DNA of 64,000 bases, taken from the NCBI GenBank assembly GCA_963702305.1, contig CAVPBX010000001.1:62001-126000 (forward strand), given 5' to 3'. The notes beneath the pieces were generated by a model. That model saw only the letters and a list, made by a program, of their open reading frames with translations. It ran no database searches and was not told where the DNA came from. The translations under genes and the position numbers were made by a program. The stretch comes from PALSA-693 sp963702305. GTDB taxonomy: Bacteria; Actinomycetota; Acidimicrobiia; Acidimicrobiales; Palsa-688. Positions 30,123-38,316 of the stretch are shown here, piece after piece (positions within the stretch are counted from its first letter, which is position 1; the number at the start of each line of letters is the position of its first letter).

Positions 30123-31199
30123 GTGCGGGTAGGCCTGGTGTGTCCATACAGCCTCACCGTGCCAGGAGGCGTCCAGGGACAGGTGCTGGGATTGGGGCGG
30201 GCGCTGCGCCAGGCCGGCGTCGACGCCCGGGTGCTGGGGCCCTGCGACGGGCCGCCGCCCGACACCTTCGTCACCCCCCTGGGCAATTCCATCCGGACGG
30301 CGTCGAATGGCTCCATGGCCGCCATCGCCCCCGACGCCGCCGCGTCCCTGCGCACCATCCGGGCCCTCCGCGACGAGCAGTTCGACGTGGTCCACCTGCA
30401 CGAGCCGCTGGCGCCCGGCCCGACCCTGACGGGCCTGGTCTTCACCGATGGCCCCCTGGTCGGCACGTTCCATCGGGCCGGCGAGAGCTCGTGGTACCGG
30501 GCCCTCAAGCCCCTGGGCGCCTGGGCTGTCAGCCGGCTGACGGTGCGGGCTGCCGTCTCAGAGGAAGCCCGCGCCGCGGTCGTCCGACTGTTCGGCGGCA
30601 CCTACGAGGTGGTCTGGAACGGCATCGATGTGGCGCGGTTCCAGGAGGCCACCCCCTGGCCGACCGACGGTCCGACCATCCTCTTCATCGGTCGTCACGA
30701 GCCCCGCAAGGGCCTGGCCGTGCTGATCGACGCCCTGGCCCGTCTGCCCGCCGACGTGCACCTCTGGGTCGCGTCCGAAGGCCCCGAAACCGCCCGCCTC
30801 CGCCACCTGACCTGCGACGACGAAAGGGTGGAATGGCTCGGCACCATCAGCGATCGGGAGAAGATCCGTCGCGTCCGATCGGCCGACGTCCTGTGTGCGC
30901 CCTCGCTGCACGGTGAGAGCTTCGGGGTCATCCTGCTGGAAGGGATGGCCGCGGGCACCCCGGTCGTCGCCAGTGACCTGGTGGGCTACCGCAACGTCGC
31001 CCGACCCGACGAGGACGCCCTGCTGACCCCGCCCGGGGACCCGGTCGCCCTGGCCGCGGCGCTGACGGTGATCCTCGAGGGCGGCCCGCGGGTGGAGGCC
31101 CTGGCGGCCAGCGGCGTCCAGCGGGCTGCCACCTTCTCGTTGGAGAGCCTCGCCAAGCGCTACATCGATCTGTACGACGACGCCCAGCGCGGGCACTGA
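30123..31199 (+). CDS. pimA: Phosphatidylinositol mannosyltransferase
   Basis: A 358-residue GT4 glycosyltransferase that transfers the first mannose from GDP-mannose to phosphatidylinositol at the inner membrane face. VGLVCPYSLTVPGGVQGQVL at the start is the classic PimA N-terminus; TFHRAGESSW, FIGRHEPRKGLAVLIDAL and the GT4 E-x7-E segment ESFGVILLEGMAAGTPVVAS complete the fold. It starts with GTG right after a TAGCCT box. Its place after pgsA and the acyltransferase gene supports the function strongly. Confidence 0.93.
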   Translation: MRVGLVCPYSLTVPGGVQGQVLGLGRALRQAGVDARVLGPCDGPPPDTFVTPLGNSIRTASNGSMAAIAPDAAASLRTIRALRDEQFDVVHLHEPLAPGPTLTGLVFTDGPLVGTFHRAGESSWYRALKPLGAWAVSRLTVRAAVSEEARAAVVRLFGGTYEVVWNGIDVARFQEATPWPTDGPTILFIGRHEPRKGLAVLIDALARLPADVHLWVASEGPETARLRHLTCDDERVEWLGTISDREKIRRVRSADVLCAPSLHGESFGVILLEGMAAGTPVVASDLVGYRNVARPDEDALLTPPGDPVALAAALTVILEGGPRVEALAASGVQRAATFSLESLAKRYIDLYDDAQRGH

Positions 31200-31250
31200 C
31201 AGCCGGCGCCCGCTGTCGGGGTCCCGGCTGCCCTACCATTCTCCCGACAT

Positions 31251-31982
31251 GTGCAGACCGCTCCTGTGACCCCGCCGGCCCGGGCCAAGCTGCTGGTGGC
31301 CCTCTTCGCCGGGGTGCCGGCGGTGGTGCTGGGCGTCATCGCCCTGCTCGTGGGCGGCGCGGTGGTGGGGGTCATCGTCCTGGTGGTGGTCGCAGCCGGG
31401 TTGGCGGCATGGGCCCGACTCCGAGGTGAGCACCGGGTCCTGGCGGCCCTCGGGGGACGCCCGGCCGACCCCGTGACCGACGCCCGCTTGTGGAACCTCG
31501 TCGACGGTCTCAGCATCGGGGCAGGCGTGCGCCCGCCGCGGGTGCAGGTCGTCGAGAGCCCGGGCCTCAACGCCCTGGCGGCCGGCACCCGCCCCAACCA
31601 CGCCGTCGTCGGAGTCACGACCGGGCTGCTCAGCGAGCTCGACCGCATCGAGCTGGAGGCCGTGCTGGCCGAGGAGCTCACCCAGATCCGCCGCCAGGAG
31701 ACCCTGCCGGCCACCCTGCTGGCCGCCACGTTCGGGTGGGGACGGGGCTTGGCCGTACCCGCGGACCACGACGCCCAGGCTGACCAGGCGGCCGTCACCC
31801 TCACCCGCTATCCGCCGGCGCTGGCCGCGGCGCTCGAGAAGATGGACGCCAAGGGGTCCCAGGTGGTCGGCCAACCGGCGTCCATGGCCCACCTGTGGCT
31901 GGCCGACCCGACCACACCGGGCACCCGGGGCCGAGGTCGCCTGCCGCTACGCGAGCGGATCGAAGCGCTCCGAGAGCTCTGA
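31251..31982 (+). CDS. M48 (HtpX-like) membrane protein lacking the zinc-binding motif
   Basis: A 243-residue protein with two adjacent membrane helices (about residues 15-55) followed by an M48 peptidase-like domain: RVQVVESPGLNALAAGTRP and AVVGVTTGLLSELDRIELEAVLA match HtpX. Where HtpX has HELSH, this has EELTQ (AVLAEELTQIRRQE), so both zinc-binding histidines are gone; the later AD-x-A motif region (HDAQADQAAVTLTRYP) is kept. It is thus likely a catalytically dead relative. GTG 31251 is preceded by TACCAT at 31234-31239. Function unknown. Confidence 0.78.
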   Translation: MQTAPVTPPARAKLLVALFAGVPAVVLGVIALLVGGAVVGVIVLVVVAAGLAAWARLRGEHRVLAALGGRPADPVTDARLWNLVDGLSIGAGVRPPRVQVVESPGLNALAAGTRPNHAVVGVTTGLLSELDRIELEAVLAEELTQIRRQETLPATLLAATFGWGRGLAVPADHDAQADQAAVTLTRYPPALAAALEKMDAKGSQVVGQPASMAHLWLADPTTPGTRGRGRLPLRERIEALREL

Positions 31983-32050
31983 GCGGCCGTGGCGGGCCGG
32001 ACCCGCCGGGGGACGGCCCTAATCGCTCGGGCGACGTGGTGTCCGCCCCG

Positions 32051-32056
32051 TAGACT
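32051..32056 (+). promoter_or_regulatory. Putative leaderless -10 box for pdxS (TAGACT)
   Basis: TAGACT ends 6 bases before the pdxS ATG (32063); the gap GCGCCT has no ribosome-binding site, as expected for a leaderless transcript. Confidence 0.5.
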
Positions 32057-32062
32057 GCGCCT

Positions 32063-32986
32063 ATGGCTTCTTCCGACACGGCAGGCACCCCGGCCCCGGC
32101 GCACTCCGGGCGCCGCACGGGCACCGATCTGGTCAAACGGGGCTTGGCCGAGATGCTCCGGGGTGGAGTCATCATGGACGTCGTCACCGCGGAGCAGGCC
32201 AAGATCGCCGAGGACGCCGGGGCGGTGGCGGTGATGGCGTTGGAGCGAGTCCCGGCCGACATTCGCCGCGACGGCGGGGTGGCCCGGATGAGCGACCCGG
32301 CCCTGATCGAAGCGATCAAGGCGGCGGTGACCATCCCGGTGATGGCCAAAGCCCGGATCGGCCACTTCGCCGAGGCGCAGGTACTCGAGTCGCTGGGTGT
32401 CGACTACGTGGACGAGAGCGAGGTGCTCACGCCCGCCGACGAGGTCAACCACATCGACAAGTGGTCGTTTACCGTCCCGTTCGTGTGTGGCGCCACCAAC
32501 CTCGGGGAGGCGTTGCGGCGCATTTCGGAAGGGGCGGCCATGATCCGCTCCAAAGGCGAAGCCGGTACCGGCGACATCAAGGAGGCGGTACGCCACCTGC
32601 GGTCCATAACCGGTGACATCCGGCGGATCACCCAGGCCGACAGCGCCGAGCGCTACGGGTGGGCCAAGCAGCTGCAGGCCCCGGTGTCGCTGGTGCAGGA
32701 GGTGGCCGAGACGGGCCGGCTGCCGGTCCCGCTGTTCTGCGCGGGCGGCATCGCCACCCCGGCGGACGCGGCGTTGGTGATGCAGTTGGGCGCCGAGGCG
32801 TGTTTCGTGGGCAGCGGCATCTTCAAGAGCTCCGATCCGGCCCGGTTCGCCCGCGCCATCGTGGAGGCCACCACCCACTTCAAGGACCCGCAGATCGTGG
32901 CCAAGGTGAGCCGGGGCCTCGGCGAGGCCATGCGCGGCGAGGAGTCCAACACGGTGGAAACCCGCCTGGCCGATCGAGGCTGGTAG
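32063..32986 (+). CDS. pdxS: Pyridoxal 5'-phosphate synthase subunit PdxS
   Basis: A 307-residue (beta/alpha)8 barrel that makes PLP from ribose 5-phosphate, glyceraldehyde 3-phosphate and ammonia, working with PdxT. LAEMLRGGVIMDVVTAEQA, MALERVPADIRRDGGVARM, the active Lys segment PVMAKARIGHFAEAQ and the second Lys in IRSKGEAGTG are all intact, and the end has CFVGSGIFKSSDP. It is separated from pdxT by a 40-base gap with its own TACACT hexamer. Confidence 0.97.
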   Translation: MASSDTAGTPAPAHSGRRTGTDLVKRGLAEMLRGGVIMDVVTAEQAKIAEDAGAVAVMALERVPADIRRDGGVARMSDPALIEAIKAAVTIPVMAKARIGHFAEAQVLESLGVDYVDESEVLTPADEVNHIDKWSFTVPFVCGATNLGEALRRISEGAAMIRSKGEAGTGDIKEAVRHLRSITGDIRRITQADSAERYGWAKQLQAPVSLVQEVAETGRLPVPLFCAGGIATPADAALVMQLGAEACFVGSGIFKSSDPARFARAIVEATTHFKDPQIVAKVSRGLGEAMRGEESNTVETRLADRGW

Positions 32987-33026
32987 GGCGGCGGCTACAC
33001 TCGACGTATGGGAAGGATCCCGCCAG

Positions 33027-33695
33027 GTGCACGCGGTCAATGGCGTGAGACAGGTCGGGGTGCTGGCCCTGCAGGGCGACGTTCAGGAGCACGTCCAGGT
33101 CCTGGCTGACCTGGGGGTGGCACCCCGCGAGGTGCGCACCGCGGCCGACCTGGCGGTGGTCGACGCCCTCATCCTGCCCGGAGGCGAGTCCACCACCATG
33201 TCGTTGCTGTTGGAGTCCTCGGGCCTGCTCGAGCCGCTTCGGGACCGCCTGCGGGAGGGCCTGCCGGCCTTCGGGACCTGCGCCGGGATGATCCTGCTGG
33301 CGACCGACGTCGTCGACGGCCGTCCCGACCAGCACCGATTGGGGGCCATCGACATCGGCGTGCGGCGCAACGCCTTCGGCCGGCAGGTCGACTCGTTCGA
33401 GACCGACCTGATGGTGAAAGGACTGGGCGATCCGCTGCATGCGGTCTTCATCCGGGCTCCCGTGGTGGAGTGGGTCGGCCCGGACGTGGAGGTGCTGGCG
33501 AGCGTGACCGGCACGGACGGCACGTCGCGCCCGGTCGTCTGCCGCCAAGGACCGGTGCTGGTCTGCGCATTCCACCCGGAGCTCTCGGGCGACCGGCGCC
33601 TGCACCAGGCGTTTCTGGACGGGGCGGACGCGGCCCGGGCCGTGCCGTGCCGGGCGAATCAAGAGGAGGGATCGCACAACCATGTCGGGACATAG
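33027..33695 (+). CDS. pdxT: Pyridoxal 5'-phosphate synthase glutaminase PdxT
   Basis: A 222-residue class I glutaminase that feeds ammonia to PdxS. VGVLALQGDVQEHV, PGGESTTM, the nucleophile Cys in FGTCAGMILLA, and the His/Glu pair in CAFHPELSGD are present. GTG 33027 is given; GTG 33045 is also plausible. ATG 33008 (preceded by TACACT, 32996-33001) is out of frame, so either that ATG is not used or a base is missing between them. It overlaps yebC by 14 bases. Confidence 0.93.
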   Translation: MHAVNGVRQVGVLALQGDVQEHVQVLADLGVAPREVRTAADLAVVDALILPGGESTTMSLLLESSGLLEPLRDRLREGLPAFGTCAGMILLATDVVDGRPDQHRLGAIDIGVRRNAFGRQVDSFETDLMVKGLGDPLHAVFIRAPVVEWVGPDVEVLASVTGTDGTSRPVVCRQGPVLVCAFHPELSGDRRLHQAFLDGADAARAVPCRANQEEGSHNHVGT

Positions 33696-34446
33696 CAAGT
33701 GGGCCACGATCAAGCACAAGAAGGGCGCCGCGGATCAGGCCCGAGGGAAGTTGTTCGCCAAGTTGATCCGCCAGGTCGAGGTGGCGGCGCGCGAGGGCGG
33801 CGGCGACCGCGACGACAACCCGACGCTGCGCACCATGTACCAGAAGGCCCGAGAGGCGTCGGTGCCGCTCGACACCATCGAGCGGGCCATCAAGCGGGGG
33901 ACCGGCGAGCTGGAGGGGGTCCGCTATGAGCAGGTCTCCTATGAGGGCTACGCCCCGAGTGGGGTGGCCGTGATCGTGGAGTGCCTCACCGACAACCGCA
34001 ACCGGACCGGCGCGGATATCCGGGCCACGTTCAGCAAGAACGGCGGCTCGATGGCCGAGCCGGGCGCGGTGGCGTGGCAGTTCGACCGCAAGGGCGTCAT
34101 CCTGGTCGCCAAGCCGGCCGACGGCGGTGGCGTCACGGAGGACGACCTCATGCTGGTAGCCCTGGAGGCCGGAGCGGAGGACATCAGCGACGCCGGGGAC
34201 CATTGGCAGGTGACCACCCCGCCGAGCGACATGCCGGCGGTTCGAGACGCGCTCGAGGCCGCCGGTATCGCGGTGGAATCGGCGGAGGTGACCCTTTTGC
34301 CGTCCACGGTGGTGCCCCTCGACAACGAGTCCGATGCCAAGAAAGTGCTCCACCTGGTCGACCTGTTGGAAGAGCACGACGACGTGCAGAACGTCTACGC
34401 CAACTTCGACATCCCGGACAGCATCCTCGAACTGGTCGAGGCCTGA
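33682..34446 (+). CDS. yebC: YebC/PmpR family regulatory protein
   Basis: A 254-residue YebC family protein, linked to transcription control and to translation of proline-rich stretches. MSGHSKWATIKHKKGAADQA is the nearly invariant N-terminus, followed by SYEGYAPSGVAVIVECLTDN and, in the last domain, DIPDSILELVEA. It overlaps pdxT and lies upstream of the ruv genes, the standard arrangement in many bacteria (yebC-ruvC). Confidence 0.96.
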   Translation: MSGHSKWATIKHKKGAADQARGKLFAKLIRQVEVAAREGGGDRDDNPTLRTMYQKAREASVPLDTIERAIKRGTGELEGVRYEQVSYEGYAPSGVAVIVECLTDNRNRTGADIRATFSKNGGSMAEPGAVAWQFDRKGVILVAKPADGGGVTEDDLMLVALEAGAEDISDAGDHWQVTTPPSDMPAVRDALEAAGIAVESAEVTLLPSTVVPLDNESDAKKVLHLVDLLEEHDDVQNVYANFDIPDSILELVEA

Positions 34447-34448
34447 CC

Positions 34449-34949
34449 GTGACTGATGGAGCGGACCAAGAGGTCGGCCTCGGAGGTGGCGAGGGCCCCC
34501 CCGGTCCCGGCGACCCGGCGCCGGAGTTCTGCCTGGACGGCACCGGCGGGCACACCTACTGCCTTAGCGACCATCGGGGCGAACCGGTCCTGCTGGTCTT
34601 CTACCCGGCGGATCACTCGCCGGTGTGCACCCAGCAGCTCCGGTCCTACTCCGAGGACCTCAACGAGTTCGAAGCCCTGGGCGCCACCGTGCTGTGCCTC
34701 AGCCCCCAGGACGTGGCCAGCCACGAGGCGTTTGCCGTCGCCCAGGGACTGCGGCTCCCGCTGCTGGCGGACCCGGAGAAGACCGTCGGCGAGGCCTACG
34801 GGATCCTGGGCCCGTTGGGCTTCTATCGCCGTTCGATCTTCGTGGTCGGGCGCGACGGCGTGATCCGCTTCGCCCGGCGGTCGCTGAGCAACCTGACCTA
34901 CGTCCCCACGGCCGACTTGGTCGACGCCATCCGGACGACGGAGGCCTGA
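34449..34949 (+). CDS. Peroxiredoxin (AhpC/TSA, BCP-like)
   Basis: A 166-residue thiol peroxidase. The peroxidatic Cys is in LVFYPADHSPVCTQQL (family PxxxTxxC, here with Ser for Thr), and LSPQDVASHEAF, GLRLPLLADPEKTVGEAYG and SIFVVGRDGVIRFARR follow. No second resolving Cys is obvious nearby except CLS further along, so it may be a one-Cys or atypical enzyme. GTG 34449 starts 3 bases after yebC. Its presence between yebC and ruvC is not part of the common order. Confidence 0.88.
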   Translation: MTDGADQEVGLGGGEGPPGPGDPAPEFCLDGTGGHTYCLSDHRGEPVLLVFYPADHSPVCTQQLRSYSEDLNEFEALGATVLCLSPQDVASHEAFAVAQGLRLPLLADPEKTVGEAYGILGPLGFYRRSIFVVGRDGVIRFARRSLSNLTYVPTADLVDAIRTTEA

Positions 34950-34962
34950 CCGGCCGACGGGC

Positions 34963-35035
34963 GTCCACCACCCCCAGTCCACCACCCCCGCAAGTCCACC
35001 ACCCCCAAGTCCACCACCCCCAAGTCCACCACCCC
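34963..35035. repeat. 15-base tandem repeat (GTCCACCACCCCCAA) before ruvC
   Basis: Five copies (units of 14, 17, 15, 15 and 12 bases) of GTCCACCACCCCC with a short variable tail fill most of the gap between the peroxiredoxin gene and ruvC. It ends 15 bases before the TAACCT box of ruvC. The C-rich strand is strongly biased; a secondary-structure or slippage effect is possible. Confidence 0.95.
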
Positions 35036-35049
35036 GCCGCACCGGTTGC

Positions 35050-35055
35050 TAACCT
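35050..35055 (+). promoter_or_regulatory. Putative leaderless -10 box for ruvC (TAACCT)
   Basis: TAACCT lies 7 bases before the GTG of ruvC; no ribosome-binding site is in the gap. Confidence 0.5.
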
Positions 35056-35062
35056 CGAACGA

Positions 35063-35578
35063 GTGTTCGCCCTAGGTGTGGATCCGGGTCTGTCGCGCTG
35101 CGGGTACGGGGCCGTCCGCAGCCACGCCGGTCAGCTCTCGGTGGCGGCCTACGGGCACCTGACGACGCCGGTCGACGACCCGCTCAGCGAGCGGCTCGGC
35201 GCCTTGTGGGAGGACCTCACCCAGCTGCTGGCCGAGCTGCGGCCCGACGTGGTGGTCGTCGAGCGGGTGTTGTTCCAGGTCAATGCCCGCACCGCCATGT
35301 CGGTGGGACAGGCCAGCGGGCTGGCCCTGGCCGCCGCGGCCCGAGCTGGATGCCCGGTGGTGCAGTACAGCCCCAACGAGGTCAAGCTGGCCGTGGCCGG
35401 CTACGGCGCCGCCACCAAGGAGCAGGTGCAGCGCATGGTGCAGGTGTTGCTCGGGCTGGCCGAGCCGCCTCGACCGGCCGACCGGGCGGACGCCCTGGCC
35501 CTGGCCGTCTGCCACCTGTCGGGAGCCGGGTTGCGGGCCGCGGCGGCCCTCCATCCGGCCGCCGGAGGTCGATCGTGA
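35063..35578 (+). CDS. ruvC: Holliday junction resolvase RuvC
   Basis: A 171-residue endonuclease that cuts Holliday junctions. The catalytic acids are visible: Asp in LGVDPGLSRCGYG, Glu in VVVERVLFQ, and Asp in RADALALAVCHL. SPNEVKLAVAGYGAATKEQV is the conserved middle. It starts with GTG 35063 and its TGA overlaps the ruvA start as GTGA. Confidence 0.95.
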   Translation: MFALGVDPGLSRCGYGAVRSHAGQLSVAAYGHLTTPVDDPLSERLGALWEDLTQLLAELRPDVVVVERVLFQVNARTAMSVGQASGLALAAAARAGCPVVQYSPNEVKLAVAGYGAATKEQVQRMVQVLLGLAEPPRPADRADALALAVCHLSGAGLRAAAALHPAAGGRS

Positions 35579-36225
35579 TCGGGTCCCTGCGGGGGGTGGT
35601 CCTCGATCGGGTGGCCCGGGCCGGGCAAGCGGCCGAGGTGCTGGTGGAGGTCAGCGGGGTCGGCTACCGGGTGCTGGTGCCGTCGGGTGCGCTCACCCAG
35701 ATCGGCGCTCCGGGGGGCCCGACGTTCCTGCACGTGCACACCCACGTCCGGGAGGACGCCCTGATCCTGTACGGGTTCCCGAGCCGGGAGGAGCGGGTGT
35801 GCTTTGAGGCCCTGATCGGCGCCCACGGGGTCGGCCCCGCAGTCGCCCTGGCGCTGCTGTCGGTGCATTCGCCGGCGGCGTTGCAGCGGGCGGTCCTGGC
35901 CGAGGATGCCGACGCCCTGATGCTGGTTCCTGGCATCGGCAAGAAGACCGCGACCCGGCTGCTGATGGAGCTCAAAGCCCGGCTGGACTTCGACCTCGAC
36001 GGCACGGAATTGCACCTGGTCGGGGATGGACAGCGGGAGGCCGGCGGGGCGGGGACCGGTAAGGGCTCCGGCTCGGCCGCCACCCGAGCCGACGTGCGGG
36101 CCGCCCTCTCCAGCCTGGGCTACGGCGCGGACGAGATCCGCCAGGCCCTGGTCCGGCTGCCGGCGGACGGTGATCTCGAGGACCAGATCCGGGTGGCCCT
36201 GCGCGAGCTGGCGGGGGCCCGATGA
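35575..36225 (+). CDS. ruvA: Holliday junction DNA helicase RuvA
   Basis: A 216-residue junction-binding subunit of the RuvAB branch-migration motor. Domain I begins MIGSLRGVVLDR, with VEVSGVGYRVLVPSG; the helix-hairpin-helix copies are in LIGAHGVGPAVALALLS and LMLVPGIGKKTATRLL; a flexible Gly-rich linker leads to domain III. The GTG start overlaps ruvC's stop. Confidence 0.95.
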   Translation: MIGSLRGVVLDRVARAGQAAEVLVEVSGVGYRVLVPSGALTQIGAPGGPTFLHVHTHVREDALILYGFPSREERVCFEALIGAHGVGPAVALALLSVHSPAALQRAVLAEDADALMLVPGIGKKTATRLLMELKARLDFDLDGTELHLVGDGQREAGGAGTGKGSGSAATRADVRAALSSLGYGADEIRQALVRLPADGDLEDQIRVALRELAGAR

Positions 36226-36245
36226 GCGACCCTCGGCGGTAGGGG

Positions 36246-37283
36246 ATGCGTGAGGAAGGTCTGTCGCGCCCGCTGACCGCCGTGGCCGACCCGGTGGAGG
36301 CCGCCGAAGAGGTCACCCTCCGGCCCCGCCGGCTGGCCGAGTTCGTGGGGCAGGCCCAGCTCAAGGAGCATCTGGAGATCATGCTGGAGGCGGCCCGTCG
36401 GCGGTCGCAGCCGGCCGACCACCTGCTGTTCGCCGGCCCGCCCGGGCTGGGGAAGACGTCGTTGGCCGGCATCGTCGCCAACGAGATGGGCGCCGGTTTC
36501 CGCATCACGTCGGGCCCGGCGCTGGTGCGCGCCGGAGACCTGGCCGCCGTCCTGACCAACCTGGCGGAGGGCGACGTCCTCTTCATCGACGAGATCCACC
36601 GCCTGGGCCGGGCGGTCGAGGAGATCCTCTACCCCGCCATGGAGGACTTCCAGCTGGACATCGTCCTGGGCAAGGGTCCCAGCGCCCGAACCATCCGCCT
36701 CGACCTGCCCCGCTTCACCCTGGTGGGCGCCACCACCCGCACCGGCCTCATCACCGGGCCCCTGCGAGACCGGTTCGGCTTCGTGGCCCGCCTCGACTAC
36801 TACAGCGCCGGGGACCTGGACACCATCGTCCGCCGGTCCGGCGCCATCCTGGATGTCCGCCTCGATCCCGCCGGGGCGGCCGAGATCGCCGGGCGGTCCC
36901 GCGGGACGCCGCGTATCGCCAACCGGCTGCTCAAGCGGGTGCGGGACTTCGCCGAGGTGCGCGGCGACGGCTCGGTGGACGAGGACGTGGCCCGCCGCGG
37001 GCTGGAGCTCTTCGGCGTCGACCTGCTCGGGTTGGACAAGGTCGACCGGGCCATCCTGGACGCCATCTGTGCCCGGTTCGGGGGCGGTCCAGTGGGCCTG
37101 TCGACGCTGGCGGTCAGCGTGGGCGAGGAGACCGACACGGTCGAGGACGTGTACGAGCCCTATCTGCTCCAGTTGGGTCTGATGATGCGCACGCCGCGTG
37201 GCCGGGTGGCGACCCCGGCCGCCTGGCAGCACCTGGGCCTCCAGGCGCCACCCCAACCCACGCCGGAGCCCGGGCTGTTCTGA
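36246..37283 (+). CDS. ruvB: Holliday junction DNA helicase RuvB
   Basis: A 345-residue AAA+ ATPase that drives branch migration with RuvA. LRPRRLAEFVGQ-like start, Walker A FAGPPGLGKTSLAGI, Walker B LFIDEIHRLGRAVEEILYP, sensor I GATTRTGLITGPLRDRFG and the winged-helix end with GLMMRTPRGRVATPAAW are complete. It lies 20 bases after ruvA in the same operon. Confidence 0.97.
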   Translation: MREEGLSRPLTAVADPVEAAEEVTLRPRRLAEFVGQAQLKEHLEIMLEAARRRSQPADHLLFAGPPGLGKTSLAGIVANEMGAGFRITSGPALVRAGDLAAVLTNLAEGDVLFIDEIHRLGRAVEEILYPAMEDFQLDIVLGKGPSARTIRLDLPRFTLVGATTRTGLITGPLRDRFGFVARLDYYSAGDLDTIVRRSGAILDVRLDPAGAAEIAGRSRGTPRIANRLLKRVRDFAEVRGDGSVDEDVARRGLELFGVDLLGLDKVDRAILDAICARFGGGPVGLSTLAVSVGEETDTVEDVYEPYLLQLGLMMRTPRGRVATPAAWQHLGLQAPPQPTPEPGLF

Positions 37284-37287
37284 CCCG

Positions 37288-37293
37288 TATCCT
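37288..37293 (+). promoter_or_regulatory. Putative leaderless -10 box for queA (TATCCT)
   Basis: TATCCT lies 8 bases before the GTG of queA and starts 4 bases after the ruvB stop, suggesting a separate promoter for queA-tgt. Confidence 0.4.
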
Positions 37294-37301
37294 CGGCGGC
37301 G

Positions 37302-38316
37302 GTGGAAGTCCCCGATTATGCGCTGCCCGAGACGGCGATCGCCCAGCGGCCGGTCGAGCCGCGCGACGCGGCCCGCCTCCTCGACGCCACCGATCCCGAC
37401 GGTCGTATCGCCCACCGGCAGGTGCGGGACCTGCCCGATCTGGTCGGACCGGGCGACGTGCTGGTCGTCAACACCTCGCGGGTGATCCCGGCCCGGCTCC
37501 GACTGCGCAAGACCACCGGCGGGGCGGCTGAGGTTCTCCTCCTCCAGCCCGAACCCGACCGGGGCCCCGCCGTGTGGCAGGCCCTCGTCCGGCCCGGCCG
37601 CCGGCTGCCGCCGGGCACCGTCCTGTCGGCGCAGCCCGCCGGCCCCGCCGCCGTGGAGGTCGGCGAACGACTCGACGGCGGCCGCCGCCGGGTCCGCCTC
37701 CTCGCCGAGCCCGCCGAGGTGCTGGCGGCCTGCGGGAGCGTCGCCCTGCCGCCGTACATCCACGAACCGCTGGCCGACCCGGACCGCTACCAGACGGTCT
37801 ACGCCGATGCCCCCGGTTCGGTGGCGGCCCCCACGGCCGGGCTGCACCTGACCACGGCGGTCCTCGACCGCTGCCGGCAGCGCGGCGCCGAGGTGCACGG
37901 GCTCGACCTGGCCGTCGGGTTGGCCACCTTCCGGCCGCTCGGCGGCCCGACCGTCGAAGGGCACGTCATGCACACCGAGCGCTACCGGGTGCCGGCCGCC
38001 ACCCTGGCCGCCTGTAGGCGGGCGACGCGGGTGGTGGCGATCGGCACCACCACCGTCAGGGCCCTCGAGACGGCGGCCCTGACCGGAGCCGCCGAGGGCG
38101 AGAGCGACCTCTTCATCCAGGTGGGCTTCGAGTTTGCGGTGGTGGACGTCCTGATGACCAACTTTCACATGCCGCGTTCCTCGCTCCTCGTCCTGTTGGA
38201 GGCCTTCTGCGGGCCCCGGTGGCGCACCCTGTACGCCGAGGCGCTGGCCCGGCGGGTACCGGTTCCTGTCGTTTGGCGACGCCATGCTGGTCGGAAAAAG
38301 ACCGCCCGCCGTGTGA
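37302..38316 (+). CDS. queA: tRNA preQ1(34) S-adenosylmethionine ribosyltransferase-isomerase (frameshifted)
   Basis: About 337 residues; QueA converts preQ1 in tRNA to epoxyqueuosine using the ribose of SAM. DYALPETAIAQRPVEPRDAA, DVLVVNTSRVIPARL, APTAGLHLTT and VDVLMTNFHMPRSSLLVL are intact. Near 38256 an extra G (CGGCGGGTACCGG) shifts the frame; past it the expected end FLSFGDAMLVGKRPPAV and TGA (38314-38316) are read. Without that repair the frame runs into tgt and mimics a QueA-Tgt fusion. TATCCT at 37288-37293 precedes the GTG start. Confidence 0.92.

Noticed and set aside
34963..35035. CRISPR-like array
   Set aside because: Units are directly adjacent with no spacers and no Cas genes are present.
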